A stretch of DNA of 64,000 nt from Turnera subulata (taxonomy: Eukaryota; Streptophyta; Magnoliopsida; Malpighiales; Passifloraceae): the NCBI GenBank assembly GCA_028386065.3, contig JAKUCV010002051.1, positions 32,866 to 96,865 on the forward strand, read 5' to 3'. Under the pieces are notes generated by a model that had not been told where the DNA came from, made no database searches, and worked only from the letters and a program-made list of their open reading frames with translations. How positions within the stretch are numbered: the first letter of the stretch is position 1; each line of letters begins with the position of its first letter. Both the position numbers and the translations under genes were made by a program. This document shows, piece after piece, positions 30,741-42,500 of the stretch.

Positions 30741-32090
30741 TGAGGAGTGTGAAAGGGAGGAGGCGCGACTACCAAACAATCTCGAACATCAGTAGGAGGG
30801 GGCACATTAGGGGAAGCACCGTCAACAGAGGCATTGCCAGGGCTGCAAGGAAAACCTTCCTCAAGAGGAGAGGATGCCTGAATTCCAAGGAATGGGAAGA
30901 CAAAGTGGCTCTCTACATCATGAGATGACGAAGGGTCGAGCGAACATAATCGAGGATGCTTTGATACTTGGTGCTCACTCGGTCACCCAAATACCAGAAG
31001 AACTGCTCACAAAGCGCGCTCTATCTAACCACCGAATGTACCAGGGCAGATCGCCAGTCCTCTTCAATGGCTTAAAAGGGCAAAGACAAATTCTGAAAAA
31101 GAAAGTAAAGGATAGGAAAAAAAATAAAGAGAGAAAGAAAGCGGAATGGGAGGCTGCCGAATAGCCTGATTAAGGAGACAATAAAGAAGTTCGAAGTACC
31201 AAGCTAGATTGGCAAACCTCATCAATGTCCTTGCTACGAGACTGGCGAGATAGAATAGAATGAATGACAGTCCAACAATTGGCCGTAGGCCAAAAGCCAG
31301 CAGAACGCTCCACCCCGACATAGTGGAAGAGCCGATGCTCCATACCCCAATTCTGAAGCATGGATGAGAATGGAATTACATCTATGTCATCTATGTGCAA
31401 GAAGAAAGGAGTCAGAAAATTTTAGACCTCACCTCCTAAATACGGGCAGAAGCAATTTTCCCGGATGGTTTCCTTCTTGGAGACCATCCGAGAAAATTGC
31501 ATCATCTCACGGTACGTCGTCGCAAGCCTGATACTCCCCTAAGCAAAATGGCGAGTGAAATCCTCGAAGCAACCAATAAACTCAAAACGAATATACTTAG
31601 CCGGATTGACTGGAGCCGACCACGAAATAATGCATAACAGAATGCCTCGAGCTCGTCCGATGTCAGACCCTAGGAATGCATCCGACGAGATATAATAAAG
31701 AAAAGTGGTTCTCGGCGATGAAATCGGGGTCCACATGTTGAGTGGCCCTATCAGCTCCTCGCACCTCTGAAGAGCTTTGGGGACAGGTAACGCGACCAGG
31801 AGGTCCCCCTCAAAGCCTAGGCCAGTAATGGGAAAGTACTCTGTAGGCATCAAAGTCATCTCGCCGTTCAAAAAATAAAAAGTGTTGGTGGTGTCCCACC
31901 ACCAGAGGCCAAAAGTGCACGCCGACGACAGTCCACTTGCACTGACTGGAAAAGAGGTAAGGAAGTCTCTGAACCCAACGAGATAAACTAGATGCTCCAT
32001 ATCCGGGTGGTTAGCAACAAAATTTTGAAACCTCCATAAGACGCGAAGGCCAAAGTAGCTCCAGATTCGGGCCCCATTCTACTTAGGCCC

Positions 32091-32629
32091 AAAAAAAGAC
32101 GGTCAAACACCCAACCAAACACAAGTGCATTCACTCTTCCCCTACAGAAGAGGCACATGCATTTAACATTACATCACATGCACATAAGTTCATATGAGAG
32201 CATCATTCCTTTGAAAAAGAGAGAATGAAGGAAAGACCCATAGTGCACGCATTGTACGCGTTATAACCTTTGTAGGATAACATTTAGGGAAAGACATGCA
32301 TCACAAGCATCATATACATAGGCACTAATAGAGCATCAAGAAGTTCTTTAAGAGCAAGAAATGTAAATGGGCCATGAACATATGCATTTCGCATATAGAG
32401 AAATTTTATTAAGACGTCATGAAACACTACATCACAATCACATGTGGACAAGAAAAGGGAAACAAGAAAAAAAAAAAGGAGAGTAAGGAAGACCTCGTCG
32501 TGATAGGTAGCGTCCTATGGACAGGAAATTTATTGGGAAGAGGCAGACGCCGCCACCGACCAAGCTAGACCGGCCCCCTCTACCACGGCGGCCCAGCTCG
32601 GCCAGTCGGCGGTGGCCCGGCTAGGCCGG
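32091..32629. other. Non-coding sequence between E antisense gene and LTR G
   Basis: Probably the promoter side of the antisense gene and part of E's 3' region. A-run with GGAGAG at 32468-32485. The last 90 bp (32540-32629) are markedly GC-rich, with GGCCGG and CGGCGG motifs, and end exactly where LTR G begins. No open frame is convincing. Confidence 0.45.
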
Positions 32630-33364
32630 TGTGAGTACCCGACCCAAAAATTATTGGGCTTACTCACCACCTTCATCTTAATTGTCATCCATATCTTTGG
32701 AGTCGTCACCTGAATTTTATTATAGGGCAAAATTCCGGGAAAATCTTCCCTAGGTAACCAATGACTCCTTAAGGCAACCGATAAGCGAACCAAAGACGTG
32801 GACCCGGGGGTTTGTCACGAATAGGAAGGTGTTAGGCACCCATCCGTGTTGGGGAGAGATCATATACTATTAAAGAATGGTATATGCCATATGTACAACA
32901 ACACAAATAACAAAATAAGAACAGAATGCAAGAAACAAAGCAGGAAAATAAAATAAAATTGAACTTGCATTTCCACCACTAGAAACTGCCTACCTACCCC
33001 CTGATAATGGGTTCAAAGCTCACGTAGTTCTTAACATGCATAACATAATTATCACAACATCATCATCATCACTTCATAGCAGCCAAACAATAAGAGAGTT
33101 AGAATGGATTACCTCTTGATCTCCTCCTCTAGCTGCTACTTGCTTACAACTTCTTAGCAGAATTGTGACTCGGCTTCAAGCTGGAATTCGGGGCAGAAAG
33201 AAGACAAACCAGCATCTGGTGTCAAAAGAAAACTTGTAGCTCTTCCTCTTAGATTTCCAAGGACTTCAAGAACGCAGAAAACCGATGCCTGCAACTCCAG
33301 ATATGGCAATTTTTCCAGGACTGCTTGCATTGGAATTTTCTAGTCGGGTTCCTCCAATTCTTCT
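32630..33364 (-). repeat. Tat LTR G, fragment
   Basis: Begins TGTGAGTACCCGACCC, the same subfamily as element A's LTR, and is cut at 33364 by the start of element H. There is no primer site to its left, so 32630 is the outer edge of a minus-oriented LTR. The remainder would lie beyond element H and its nested passengers, outside the window. Confidence 0.8.
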
Positions 33365-35196
33365 TGATAACATCTAAATGTTAGTATTTTTATGATAGTT
33401 TTGAATGGCTTTTTCTATGTATTCTTGTTTGATTATGTGTATAATCTTTATATTATTGTGTGTTTTCATGCATTGAGTCAATTAGTACGTCAATTTTGTT
33501 GATTAAGTGTTTTTATAGGAATTTATCGTTTTTATTGAAGAATGGAAGCTTTTTAGCCAAGTTTGGAAACCAGACCCAATTTAGGAAACTTTCTGCAGTG
33601 AGCACAACCGACTATTTTGATGATTTCAGGAGTTCTAGGCATCAAAATTAAGTGAGACGAAACTAGACTTCCAGAGCTTTCTGTGGATTAAATTTCATAA
33701 TTTTTGGACGTGTCTACAAGGAGCAGTAATTATTTTAATCCAGCCCAGGATGTAGCTTTTGCTGTGCCGACTCAGGCCCAGTGTTTCAGCGATATCTTGA
33801 GCTAAAAAAGTCAAATTTAAGAGTTCTTTTTATGAAAAATAAGCTGAGAGAATTATCTAGAACTTTGTAGAAGAGCACAATGCCAGTTTGGACGTCTTCT
33901 AAGAGTAAAGTGGCGTGCAAATTTCGGGTCAGAAAACAGGCAAAAGTCCAACTTGGAGTGCAAGTCAAGAATTCAATTTCCATTAAAAGAAGGAGAGACC
34001 CACCGACTTCCAGCAGCTAAAGAAAGTATAAAAGGACCCCCTAGGTTGACATATTCAGGAGGCAAAAGTCAGAGGGCGAAGCTCTACTGAATTGGTTAGT
34101 TATTAGGTCACACACGCTAGTATGGTTAGGGTTTTCACTCTTTTGGATCCTCTAGGTGGTGCCGAATTCCTCATCCAATTTCAAAGGTTATTCCCCACAA
34201 AAATTCAACATTTTTCCAGCAATAATTGAAGGTTTAAGGTCACAGTATCACCAGTCCAATTGCAGTAGAAATCGACACCAGCAGAGCACAAGTCGACGCC
34301 ATCATCACCAATACAAATCGGCTACCCGACTTCACTACTCCTTCCTATTTTCGATTTTCTTTCTGTTAAATTGTTTACTTGATGAATTCTTGTGAGATTA
34401 TGATGATTTGCTATTTTATTATGAGGAAATAATTCTCTAATCTAGGATTAGGGATGTAGCCAATTACTTCTATGGTTTTATTATCTATGGATTGAGGTTT
34501 ATTTAATTGATAGTGTTGATTGTTCAACCTATGTGTGCCGAATTTTATTATCTACTTTGGATTGATTCTTATTGATTGCAACATGCGAGAGCTGCATGAT
34601 TTATATGATGATACCTGGAAGAACATAGATTGATTGATGCTAAAACATGCGAGAGCTGATAGTTTCTTAGGGCTTTATTGATTATTTTGTGCTTAATGAG
34701 TTTAGTATTGATGCTAGGCTATGAGAGAGCTAGGTAGTATTCTTTGCTGAATATTTGATTCAACATGCTAGAGCTGAGGATTAAGACATTAGAAACAATT
34801 GCCCACAATCACACAATAACAATGAAATCGACATCCATGCATAATAAACCTAGATAGTAATTGTGTGAACCCCGATTTCCTAGATTGCTTTAGATATTGA
34901 TAGAACTTCACTTTAGATTAAGCTTGCGATTTTATTTCTTTTGCTTCTAGCCTAGTCGACATCACCCTACACCATCTTTTATTTGACTTGCCTAGATAAT
35001 CATAAGCTGTGACATTAGATAGTACTTAATTCCCTTGTTCCATGGATCGACCTTGATTAGACTACTACACTACATAGTACACTGTGCGCTTGCAGTTAAC
35101 AATCATTGCGTTTACTCGTGAGTTATTTGTGTTTCGTGTTGTGAATTGATCAAGAATTATAAATTTGAAAAAGTCACGCGTAAATAAAACGCATCA
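33365..35196 (+). repeat. 5' LTR of element H
   Basis: 1832 bp, TGATAACATCTAAATG to AAAACGCATCA, directly followed by a tRNA-Asp primer site. An inverted relative is at 54237-55979. TATAAAAG at 34027-34034 is the likely core promoter and is conserved in the inverted copy. Confidence 0.88.
34027..34034 (+). promoter_or_regulatory. TATA box of element H LTR
   Basis: TATAAAAG followed by GACCCCCTAGG. The same order occurs in inverted orientation at about 55290-55313. Confidence 0.6.
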
Positions 35197-35204
35197 AGCT
35201 TTTT

Positions 35205-35222
35205 TGGCGCCGTTGCCGGGGA
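35205..35222 (+). other. Primer binding site, tRNA-Asp type (element H)
   Basis: TGGCGCCGTTGCCGGGGA, eight bases after the LTR, identical to that of element B. Confidence 0.92.
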
Positions 35223-35361
35223 ACAAACGGTTTTAATACTTTTGAGATTGCAGCTAGAATACTTTAGGTTTTATTTTTCGCATTAGTTTTTTCTATTTCT
35301 TTTTATTTTATTTAATCGATTTTTGTTTTTCTTTTTTATTAGGAGTTATCAATTTTGGTTG

Positions 35362-35575
35362 ATGCCCAAGACGAGATGCGGTGCTTCATCGAGTCCAATT
35401 CCTAAGATCAATCCGGAGATCGAGAGAACCTTACACATGCATCTACGCGTGACCAAGCGAAAGCAGAAGCAAGTCATGGAGCCTGTGGAGTTTCTTCAAG
35501 ACACTGCAATAGAAGAGGAGGCAGAAGTTGTAGCAGATATTTTCGAGACACTCAAAAGAAGGAAACAAGAAATTG
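35362..35575 (+). pseudogene. gag: Gag N-terminus of element H, cut by Tekay LTR
   Basis: From the ATG at 35362: MPKTRCGASSSPIPKINPEI, then a basic and an acidic stretch (RVTKRKQKQ, IEEEAEVVADIFETLKRRK). The frame is broken by the LTR of I1 at 35576. By position (140 bp after the primer site) this is the start of gag, but the N-terminus of Athila gag is poorly conserved and no core motif is reached before the insertion. An upstream in-frame start at 35323 is less likely because it adds only a phenylalanine-rich stretch from the T-rich leader. Confidence 0.6.
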
Positions 35576-38500
35576 TGAAACACCCGTGTCCCAATTTTAC
35601 AAATAAAATACTTAATCGAAAGGAATTTACCAAAATGCCCCTGAAACCCAGGACACGAAATCCAATACCAAAACATTATCCAAAAATCTTAGTAAAGCGA
35701 GACGTCATAGAGTACAAGAGAAAACCGGCTTAACAAGCCACAAGTCAACCCGGCATCCAGCCGAAACATCATCAAATACTAAAACCCGGCAACCCGCCGA
35801 TAAAGTAATCAAAATCAACAGTGACATCTCAACAAAATCCAATACAGCGGAAGATAAGGATAAAATAAAATCAAAAGTAGAAAACGATATGCAAGTCGGC
35901 TCTATGGATCCAACCGGGAGAAGATGCATAGCTACCTGCAGGGATAACCACGTCCGTACTCCGGAAAAGAAGAGAGAGACTGCACGCTAACTAAGAGTCT
36001 GAAAAACAATGGTGGCGATTATGTGAGTCGCCTACTCAGTGAGCAGTATAAATCTAGTTATGTAGGTGTGCAAAGCAAGTTCGAAAGGAAAGTAGAGAAA
36101 TAAGACAAGTATGCAAACATACAATAACCAGTACTAACATGCCAACAACATACAAGCAAACAGTTTATTATTTTCCACCTGTTATGTGTTAAGTTTTCTC
36201 ATTATATTTATTATTCAGGGCCTCCTACTGTGTGCTTCGAGCTCGGTCCCGTCTCATGAGACAACCAGGCATACGCCCAAAATAACCAGGCATGAAGCCC
36301 AACCATAACCATAGAGAGAGAGAGAGAGAAAGAGGGTGATAGAAAGGGGGAGGTAGAAGGAGGGAGGTAGAACCGGTCATCACAGACCCATATGCTAAAC
36401 CGCATATACCACGCTATCCCGCATGCAAACCCGAGGGGTATCACTTCCCACTCGAACCAACCGGTCATCAGCACACAGTAGCCTATCTTCTACTGTACAT
36501 TATTCTTATTCATAAATTATGAGTTCATGTGTGCCAAGGTTGTGATTTAACAGGGTTGTGTGAATTATCAACTCAATCAAGTATCTGGGTCTCCGACCCA
36601 TAGTACATCACACGAATCACCCAAAATCACTCCACATGCTATATTCCATATCAATCTAAAAGTCATGCTCATCCAGCAAATAGTAACACAGAGGCACACA
36701 ATACGGATCACAGCATGTTAGCAAACAGGGCCTGCAACTATAACAGACCAATCTAACAAGCTCATGCATACAAACATATAAAGATTTATAAAGTCACCTC
36801 AACGTCGATTATCCTGTGGAGCCTTCCCCAAAACAGATCCTCCAGCTCCCGAGGTATTACCCGTGCCTGAATACCGACACACACCATAATTACAAAATAA
36901 TTACAATAAACTGTGCATGCATGTTATTTATATGCTCAACTGAATAGAACCTAACCTCATCTACCCGGTTAAGTAATTTTTGGGTCTAAGCCCAAAAGGG
37001 TTTATCACCTCACTAAAGACTCCAAAAGATAAGGACCTAAGATTAACCGGGCTTAAGCCCATCTTAGTCCAAAACAATTCCTCGGGCCTAAGACCCACTC
37101 CCTAAAGTCCATAATAAGCCAATTATCAATTTGGGCTTATAGCCCATTCCCTTAAGTCCACAACGAATCCTGGGCCTAAAGCCCCTAATGAGGTTGGGCT
37201 TAAAGCCCGTTACCCAAGTCCGAAGGTTATCAAATTAAGCTAAAAAATCTGATTATCGGGCCTGGGCCCGATTTAGACTAATTTCCATTTAAGGGTTTTA
37301 CCCGAGCCCGAGTTACCGTCCTAAAGGTTCTACCCGCGTCGGACAAACCGGTCACAAGCTACTCGCTTCCAACTCTCGGTTTCTACTATATATATAGTAC
37401 AATTAATGCAACCCAATTCAGAATAAATAATACATGCCATAAGTGTACAACAAATTACACATCAAGGTAATACCGTTAAATGCTGGAACCAAACCCGAGC
37501 CCTCGCCAGAAAATTCCCGAGCTCGCCGGATTCCGGTCAACCTCGCCGGAACTTCACCAACAAATACCAAACCCAACCTCGGTAATTTTGCCACCATGCA
37601 ACATCATCCCAACACGAGACTCAACTTGAAAACTCATCTCACATATTACAATCCAAATACCAAACACGGTAAAGGATCCTTACCCTGATAATGCTATTAA
37701 CCACTGCGTCAAAATGCAAATCGGCGGAAAAAAGGGAGAACTCAGAATCCTTACCCGAAAGATTGTCCACCACCGGCCGTTGCTCAATTCCAAGCCGAAC
37801 ACCCTCACCGTCCAAGATAGATCCTGCAACACAACACCCAATCTGGCCGGACCACCACCAACAATCAAAACACGACCACTGCACCAATACAAACAGCCCG
37901 TTCGACACAGAAACAACCGCAACCACAACCACCTACAAGCCGTTTCCAAACCCAACACGTACCACCATCCCACCGGCCACACACACATTAGCAACCGCAC
38001 ACACACACCTGCCGTCGAACCCGCATCCAAAACCCACAACAACCCGAGTCAGGGTAAATCCACAAATGCCAACCACAAAGAAACGAAAGTGCAGCCAAAA
38101 GAGGAATCAACAGGGCTTACCGCGCGATATGACGATGACGGCAGCGGCGGATTTGAGCTCGACTCAAAGAACCCCAACCAGTATCCCGTCACACAAAGAA
38201 CCCGGACGACGACGAGGGGACGACGACGGCTTCCTGGCTTGGGTGTGCAGCGGCTCGAGGAAGGGAAGAGATGAGAAGAGGGGTGAAGGTAGCGGCAATG
38301 GGTGTTCGAGGGGGGGAGAGAGGAGAAAGAGATAGAGGGAAAGAGAGAGAGAGGGAGAGAGAGAGGGTCGGCGGCGGTTTGAAGGAAAAGTGAAGAAGAA
38401 GGGAAAAAGAAAGAAGGAAAAGGAAGAGAAGGGGTCTTAGGGTTTGACCCGCAAGCCCGAACGACAGGGCGGTTTGAAGGAAAAGTGAAGAAGAAGGGAA

Positions 38501-38845
38501 AAAGAAAGAAGGAAAAGGAAGAGAAGGGGTCTCAGGGTTTGACCCGCTAGCCCGAACGACGCGTCGTTCGGCTGGGCGCGGTCAACCCGCCCTGTTGACC
38601 CGTTTGTTTTTTTTTCCCAATACGACGTAGTTTCGATTGAAACAACGATAAGCTTCGCGTTTCACCCCGATCTCGAATTCGTTTTCCACGGAACCCGTAC
38701 CAAGAACAATACCAATTTAAAATTGACATTTCTAAGGAAAAATAATTTATTTCCACGACTAAACTCGAAAATACCTCAAGGGTAAAATTGGAATAAAAAT
38801 TTCAAAAATTCCAAAAATCAAATTATGAAAATCCGGGGCGTTACA
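35576..38845 (-). repeat. Tekay LTR, left (3' LTR of I1)
   Basis: 3270 bp. On the minus strand it runs TGTAACGCCCCGG to CACGGGTGTTTCA. It contains a GAGA/AAGA-rich run (36310-36360), GGGCTTAAGCCC-like blocks (37020-37260) and a private 95-bp tandem duplication at 38376-38565. Long frames inside (for example 37691-38335) are low-complexity P/T/H-rich artefacts. Confidence 0.88.
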
Positions 38846-38866
38846 GTTCCACCCCTCTTAACAAAA
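38846..38866 (-). other. Polypurine tract of I1
   Basis: On the minus strand GTTAAGAGGGGTGGAAC precedes the LTR start TGTAACGCC. The same tract lies at 46948 after the central LTR, and a variant (CTTGAGTGGGGTAGAAT) at 60321 in I2. Confidence 0.75.
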
Positions 38867-38897
38867 ATTTCGTCCTCGAAATTACAAGAAAGGAAAA

Positions 38898-41800
38898 TCA
38901 GAACAGATGTGGATACTGCTCTCTCATATGGGACTCAACCTCCCAGGTAGCCTCATTCGGAGAATGACGGCTCCATCTGACCCGAACCATAGGAATGGTA
39001 CGACTCCTTAACTGCCGCACCTGCTGAGCCAAAATCTCTACCGGCTCCTCAACATAGGTCAAATCCTCGGAAACCTCCACCTCTGCCGAGGATACAACAT
39101 GACTAGGATCAAACCGATAACGTCTCAGCATCGAAACATGGAATACATCATGTATGCGCGACAGCTCCTCCGGTAAAGCCAGCCTGTAGGCCAGCGGACC
39201 AATCCGCTCCATGATCTCATAAGGACCAATATAACGAGGGCTCAACTTTCCCTTCCGTCCAAACCGGATAACACCTCTCCAGGGGGGCAACACGGAGGAA
39301 AACTCTGTCACCTACACTGTACTCCATCTCCCGACGATGCTTATCGGCAAAACTCTTTTGCCGGTCCTGAGCAGCTCTCATGCACTGCTTAACCACCTCA
39401 ATCTGATCAACAGTCTCCTGGACTAGGTCCGGACCAATCACCTGTCTCAGACCTTCCTCATCTCAACAGATCGGACTACGGCACTTCCGCCCATACAAAG
39501 CCTCATAAGGCGCCATACCGATACTAGAGTGATACCCGTTGTTATAAGCAAACTCAACCAGCGGTAATGTCTCATCCCAAGAACCACTGAAATTGAGCAC
39601 ACATGCTCTAAGCATATCCTCCAACGTCTGTATAGTCCTCTCTGACTGCCCATCGGTCTTCGGATGGAATGCAGTACTAAAATTCAGCTTAGTACCCAAA
39701 GCTGACTGTAAGCTCTTTCAGAAATGGGAAGTAAACCTCGGATCCCTATCCGACACAATGGATAGTGGAACTCCATGTAGACGGACAATACCCGAAACAT
39801 ATAACCTCGCCAGCTTATCCATTGTATCCGTCTGCTGAATCGGTAGGAAATGAGCTGACTTGGTCAACCTGTCAACAATGACCCAGATGGCATCATGTCG
39901 ACCCCGGGTCCTCGGTAACCCGATCACAAAGTCCATAGTGATATGCTCCCACTTCCACTACGAAATAGTCAAAGATCTCAACCTGCCGGCAGGAGCCTGA
40001 TGCTCGGCTTTCACCTGCTGACAAGACATACAACGAGCCACAAACTCCGCAACATCCTTCTTCATCCCGGGCCACCAATAATGACTCTTCAAGTTCTGGT
40101 ACATCTTGGTGCTACCAGGATGCATAGCATATGGCGCATTATGCGCTTCATCCATAATCCATCTCCTCAAATCATCGACATCCGGAACACACAACCAATC
40201 ACCGGTCATCAAAGCACCATCCTCCCGGACATAGAAACTAGAACTCTCTCCACCGAGAGCCTTATCCCGCAACTCTGCTAAATGAGGATCACAAAACTGC
40301 AACTCCATGATTTTATCCCGCAAGGTCGGCCAGATACTCAAACTAGCAAGCAACGCCCCAGTAACGTCCACCTCCAACTGTGCATCCAACGACCTCAGCT
40401 CCACCAAGGAAGGCAAAGCATAAGAAACTGAGTCCTCATCCGCAGAAGCCACTCTTTTTCGGCTCAATGCATCTACAACAACATTAGTCTTGCCCGGATG
40501 ATACTCGATAGTACAATCATAGTCCTTCAGAAGGTCAATCCAGCGTCTTTGCCTCATATTAAGCTCCCTTTGGGTCATGATGTACTTCAAACTCTTATGA
40601 TCTGTGAAAATCCGACACTTCTCACCGTACAGATGGTGTCTCTAGATCTTCAGAGCAAAGACCACATCAGCTAACTCCAGATCATGGGTCGGATAGTTTC
40701 TCTCATGAGTTCTCAACTGTTTGGAGGCATAAGCAATCACCCGACCCTCCTGCATCAAAACACATCCCAAGCCTAGACTAGAAGCATCACTGAACACCGT
40801 GTACTTCACTTCGGGTCTCGGAACAGTCAAAACCGGTGCAGAAGTCAACCGACTCTTCAACTCCTCAAAACTTTTCTGGCAACGATCATCCCAAACAAAG
40901 GTACAGTCTTTCCTTAACAGCTTATTCATGGGACCCGCTATCAAGGAAAAACTCTCAATGAACCTTCGGTAGTAACCAGCAAGTCCAAGAAATCTCCGTA
41001 TCTCCGATACACTCTTCGGTGGCTCCCAATCCATGGTTGCTTTAATCTCGGCCGGATCCAACTTAATGCCCTCACCGGACACAATATGCCCAAGAAATGC
41101 GACCTCATCTAACCAAAACTCACACTTGTTGAGCTTGGCATAGAGCTGCTCTTCTCTCAACCTCTCCAAAACCTGTCTCAGATGGTCCTCATGTTCGGCC
41201 TTACTACTCGAGTAGACCAGAATATCATCAATGAACACTACCACAAACCGGTCCAAAAATTCATGGAAGACCTGTTGCATCATACACATGAACACTGCCG
41301 GTGCATTCGTCAGACCAAAAGGAACAACCACAAACTCATAATGACCATACCGAGTGCTGAATGCAGTCTTCGGTATGTCTTGCTCTGCAATCCGAACCTG
41401 ATGGTAACCAGATCGCAAGTCAATCTTCAAAAACACAGATGCACCCTGCAACTGATCGAACAAGTCATCGATCTTAGGCAAAGGATACTTGTTCTTCACA
41501 GTCACCTTGTTCAACTGTCTATAGTCCACACACATCCGCATACTGCCATCCTTCCTCTTCACAAACAAGACCGGGGCACCCCAAGGTGAGAAGCTCGGTC
41601 TAATGAAACCCTTATCCAACAACTCTTCCAGTTGTTTCTTCAACTCCTGAAGTTCTGTCGGAGCCATTCTGTAGGGCGGTATAGAAATAGGTGCAACTCC
41701 CGGTACCAAATCAACTGTATACTCCACCTCCAGCTCTGGAGGCAACCCAGGTAGATCATCAAGAAACACATCAGGAAACTCCCGAACATTTGGAATATCC

Positions 41801-42500
41801 TCCACTCCAGGTACTGCTACCGAAGAATCGACTACATGAGCTAGAAAAGAATCACAACCCTCTCGGATCATCCTGAAAGCTTGGATGGCCGAGATACAAC
41901 ACGCCGATAGGGCTCTTCGCTCTCCAACGAACACCAATCTACGCCCCAACAGAGAAGATAAAGAAACTTCCCTGGCCCGACAATCAACTACTGCCTGATG
42001 TCTGGACAACCAATCCATGCCTAAGATAACATCAAACTCTCCCAAGTCCATGACAGCAAGATCAGAAAGAAAACTCTCACTATCATGCTCTATTGATACA
42101 TCTCTACATACTCGATCAGCAACTATATTATCACAAGTGGGTAAACGGACTCTCAGGGGTCTACTTAAGTTATCATCTTCTATGTTATGAGTAGTCATGA
42201 ATGCACGTGATACAAAAGAGTGTGTTGAGCCTGGATCAACTAAAGCATGTGCATACTGACCAAAAACCATAAATGTACCTGCTACAACGTCTGGAGCATC
42301 AGCAGCCTCCTCCCGTGTGATGGCATAAACCCTAGGAGCTGCAGCAGACTGAGTCACACCCCCGCGGTTCGGAGCTCCAAAACCCCCACGACCTCGACCC
42401 TGCTGTCCGCCACCCCTGTTCGGACCAGAAGATACAGCACCACTAGCCACAAAACTCTGTACTGTATACTGGGAACCGCTGCCACCACTATCCTTAATCC
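38898..42500 (-). pseudogene. pol: Tekay chromovirus pol: protease, RT, RNase H, integrase, chromodomain
   Basis: Minus strand, same frame as gag. Protease [14 protein letters not shown] (about 42240); RT with [29 protein letters not shown] and catalytic FIDDILVYS (about 41220); RNase H from [14 protein letters not shown] to a TAG at 40642, then [10 protein letters not shown]; integrase zinc domain ([31 protein letters not shown]), catalytic D in [11 protein letters not shown] in [10 protein letters not shown] and E in [16 protein letters not shown]-terminal chromodomain ending [20 protein letters not shown]. The chromodomain targets integration to marked chromatin. Stops lie at 40642, 39958, 39718 and 39463. 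One extra G near 39285 shifts the last 130 residues into another frame. Family is secure; the copy is dead. Confidence 0.93.

Larger units (their letters stand above)
28198..32090 (-). pseudogene. Antisense ORF: plant mobile domain (PMD) protein, spliced, in element E
   Basis: Runs opposite to element E. The main exon (about 32060-31530) reads FVANHPDMEHLVYLVGFRDF, then LWWWDTTNTFYFLNGEMTLM and FPITGLGFEGDLL, the plant mobile domain core that also occurs in element D. Then MMQFSRMVSKKE precedes a likely intron (GTGAGGTC to GCACATAG, about 31437-31396). The next exon (about 31395-31170) contains FSSMLQNWGMEHRLFHYVGV. A C-terminal 20-residue repeat region, split by solo LTR F, leads to DLPWFDLDFVSTDGQRPFSL. 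A further intron (GTGAGTGTC to CCTATAG, about 28790-28716) precedes a tail near 28345-28199 ending FIQPTGPAEPPQAS. Stops and the LTR insertion make it a pseudogene. Confidence 0.72.
14596..32629 (+). mobile_element. Element E: old Tat-lineage element with antisense PMD gene (host of D and F)
   Basis: Plus-strand remnant in this order: LTR end (to 15123), degenerate tRNA-Arg primer site (15130), leader interrupted by element D (15250-24969), gag with zinc-knuckle remnant (25828-26540), long spacer, and an antisense plant-mobile-domain gene (32090-28198) interrupted by solo LTR F. No protease, RT or integrase is visible. The 3' end is not defined: a Tat LTR fragment (G) and younger elements follow. 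Removing D and F gives about 6.7 kb. The many stops and nested insertions suggest it is the oldest element here. Confidence 0.7.

Noticed and set aside
32530..32629. GC-rich 100 bp as a CpG island of a host gene
   Set aside because: Too short, directly abutting an LTR, and no gene follows.
37691..38335. 214-codon P/T/H/R-rich open frame, with a second frame at 37714-38274 and relatives at 45954-46499
   Set aside because: They lie wholly inside Tekay LTRs, overlap each other in two frames, are compositionally driven by CA- and GA-rich runs, and differ between LTR copies by frame-breaking indels.
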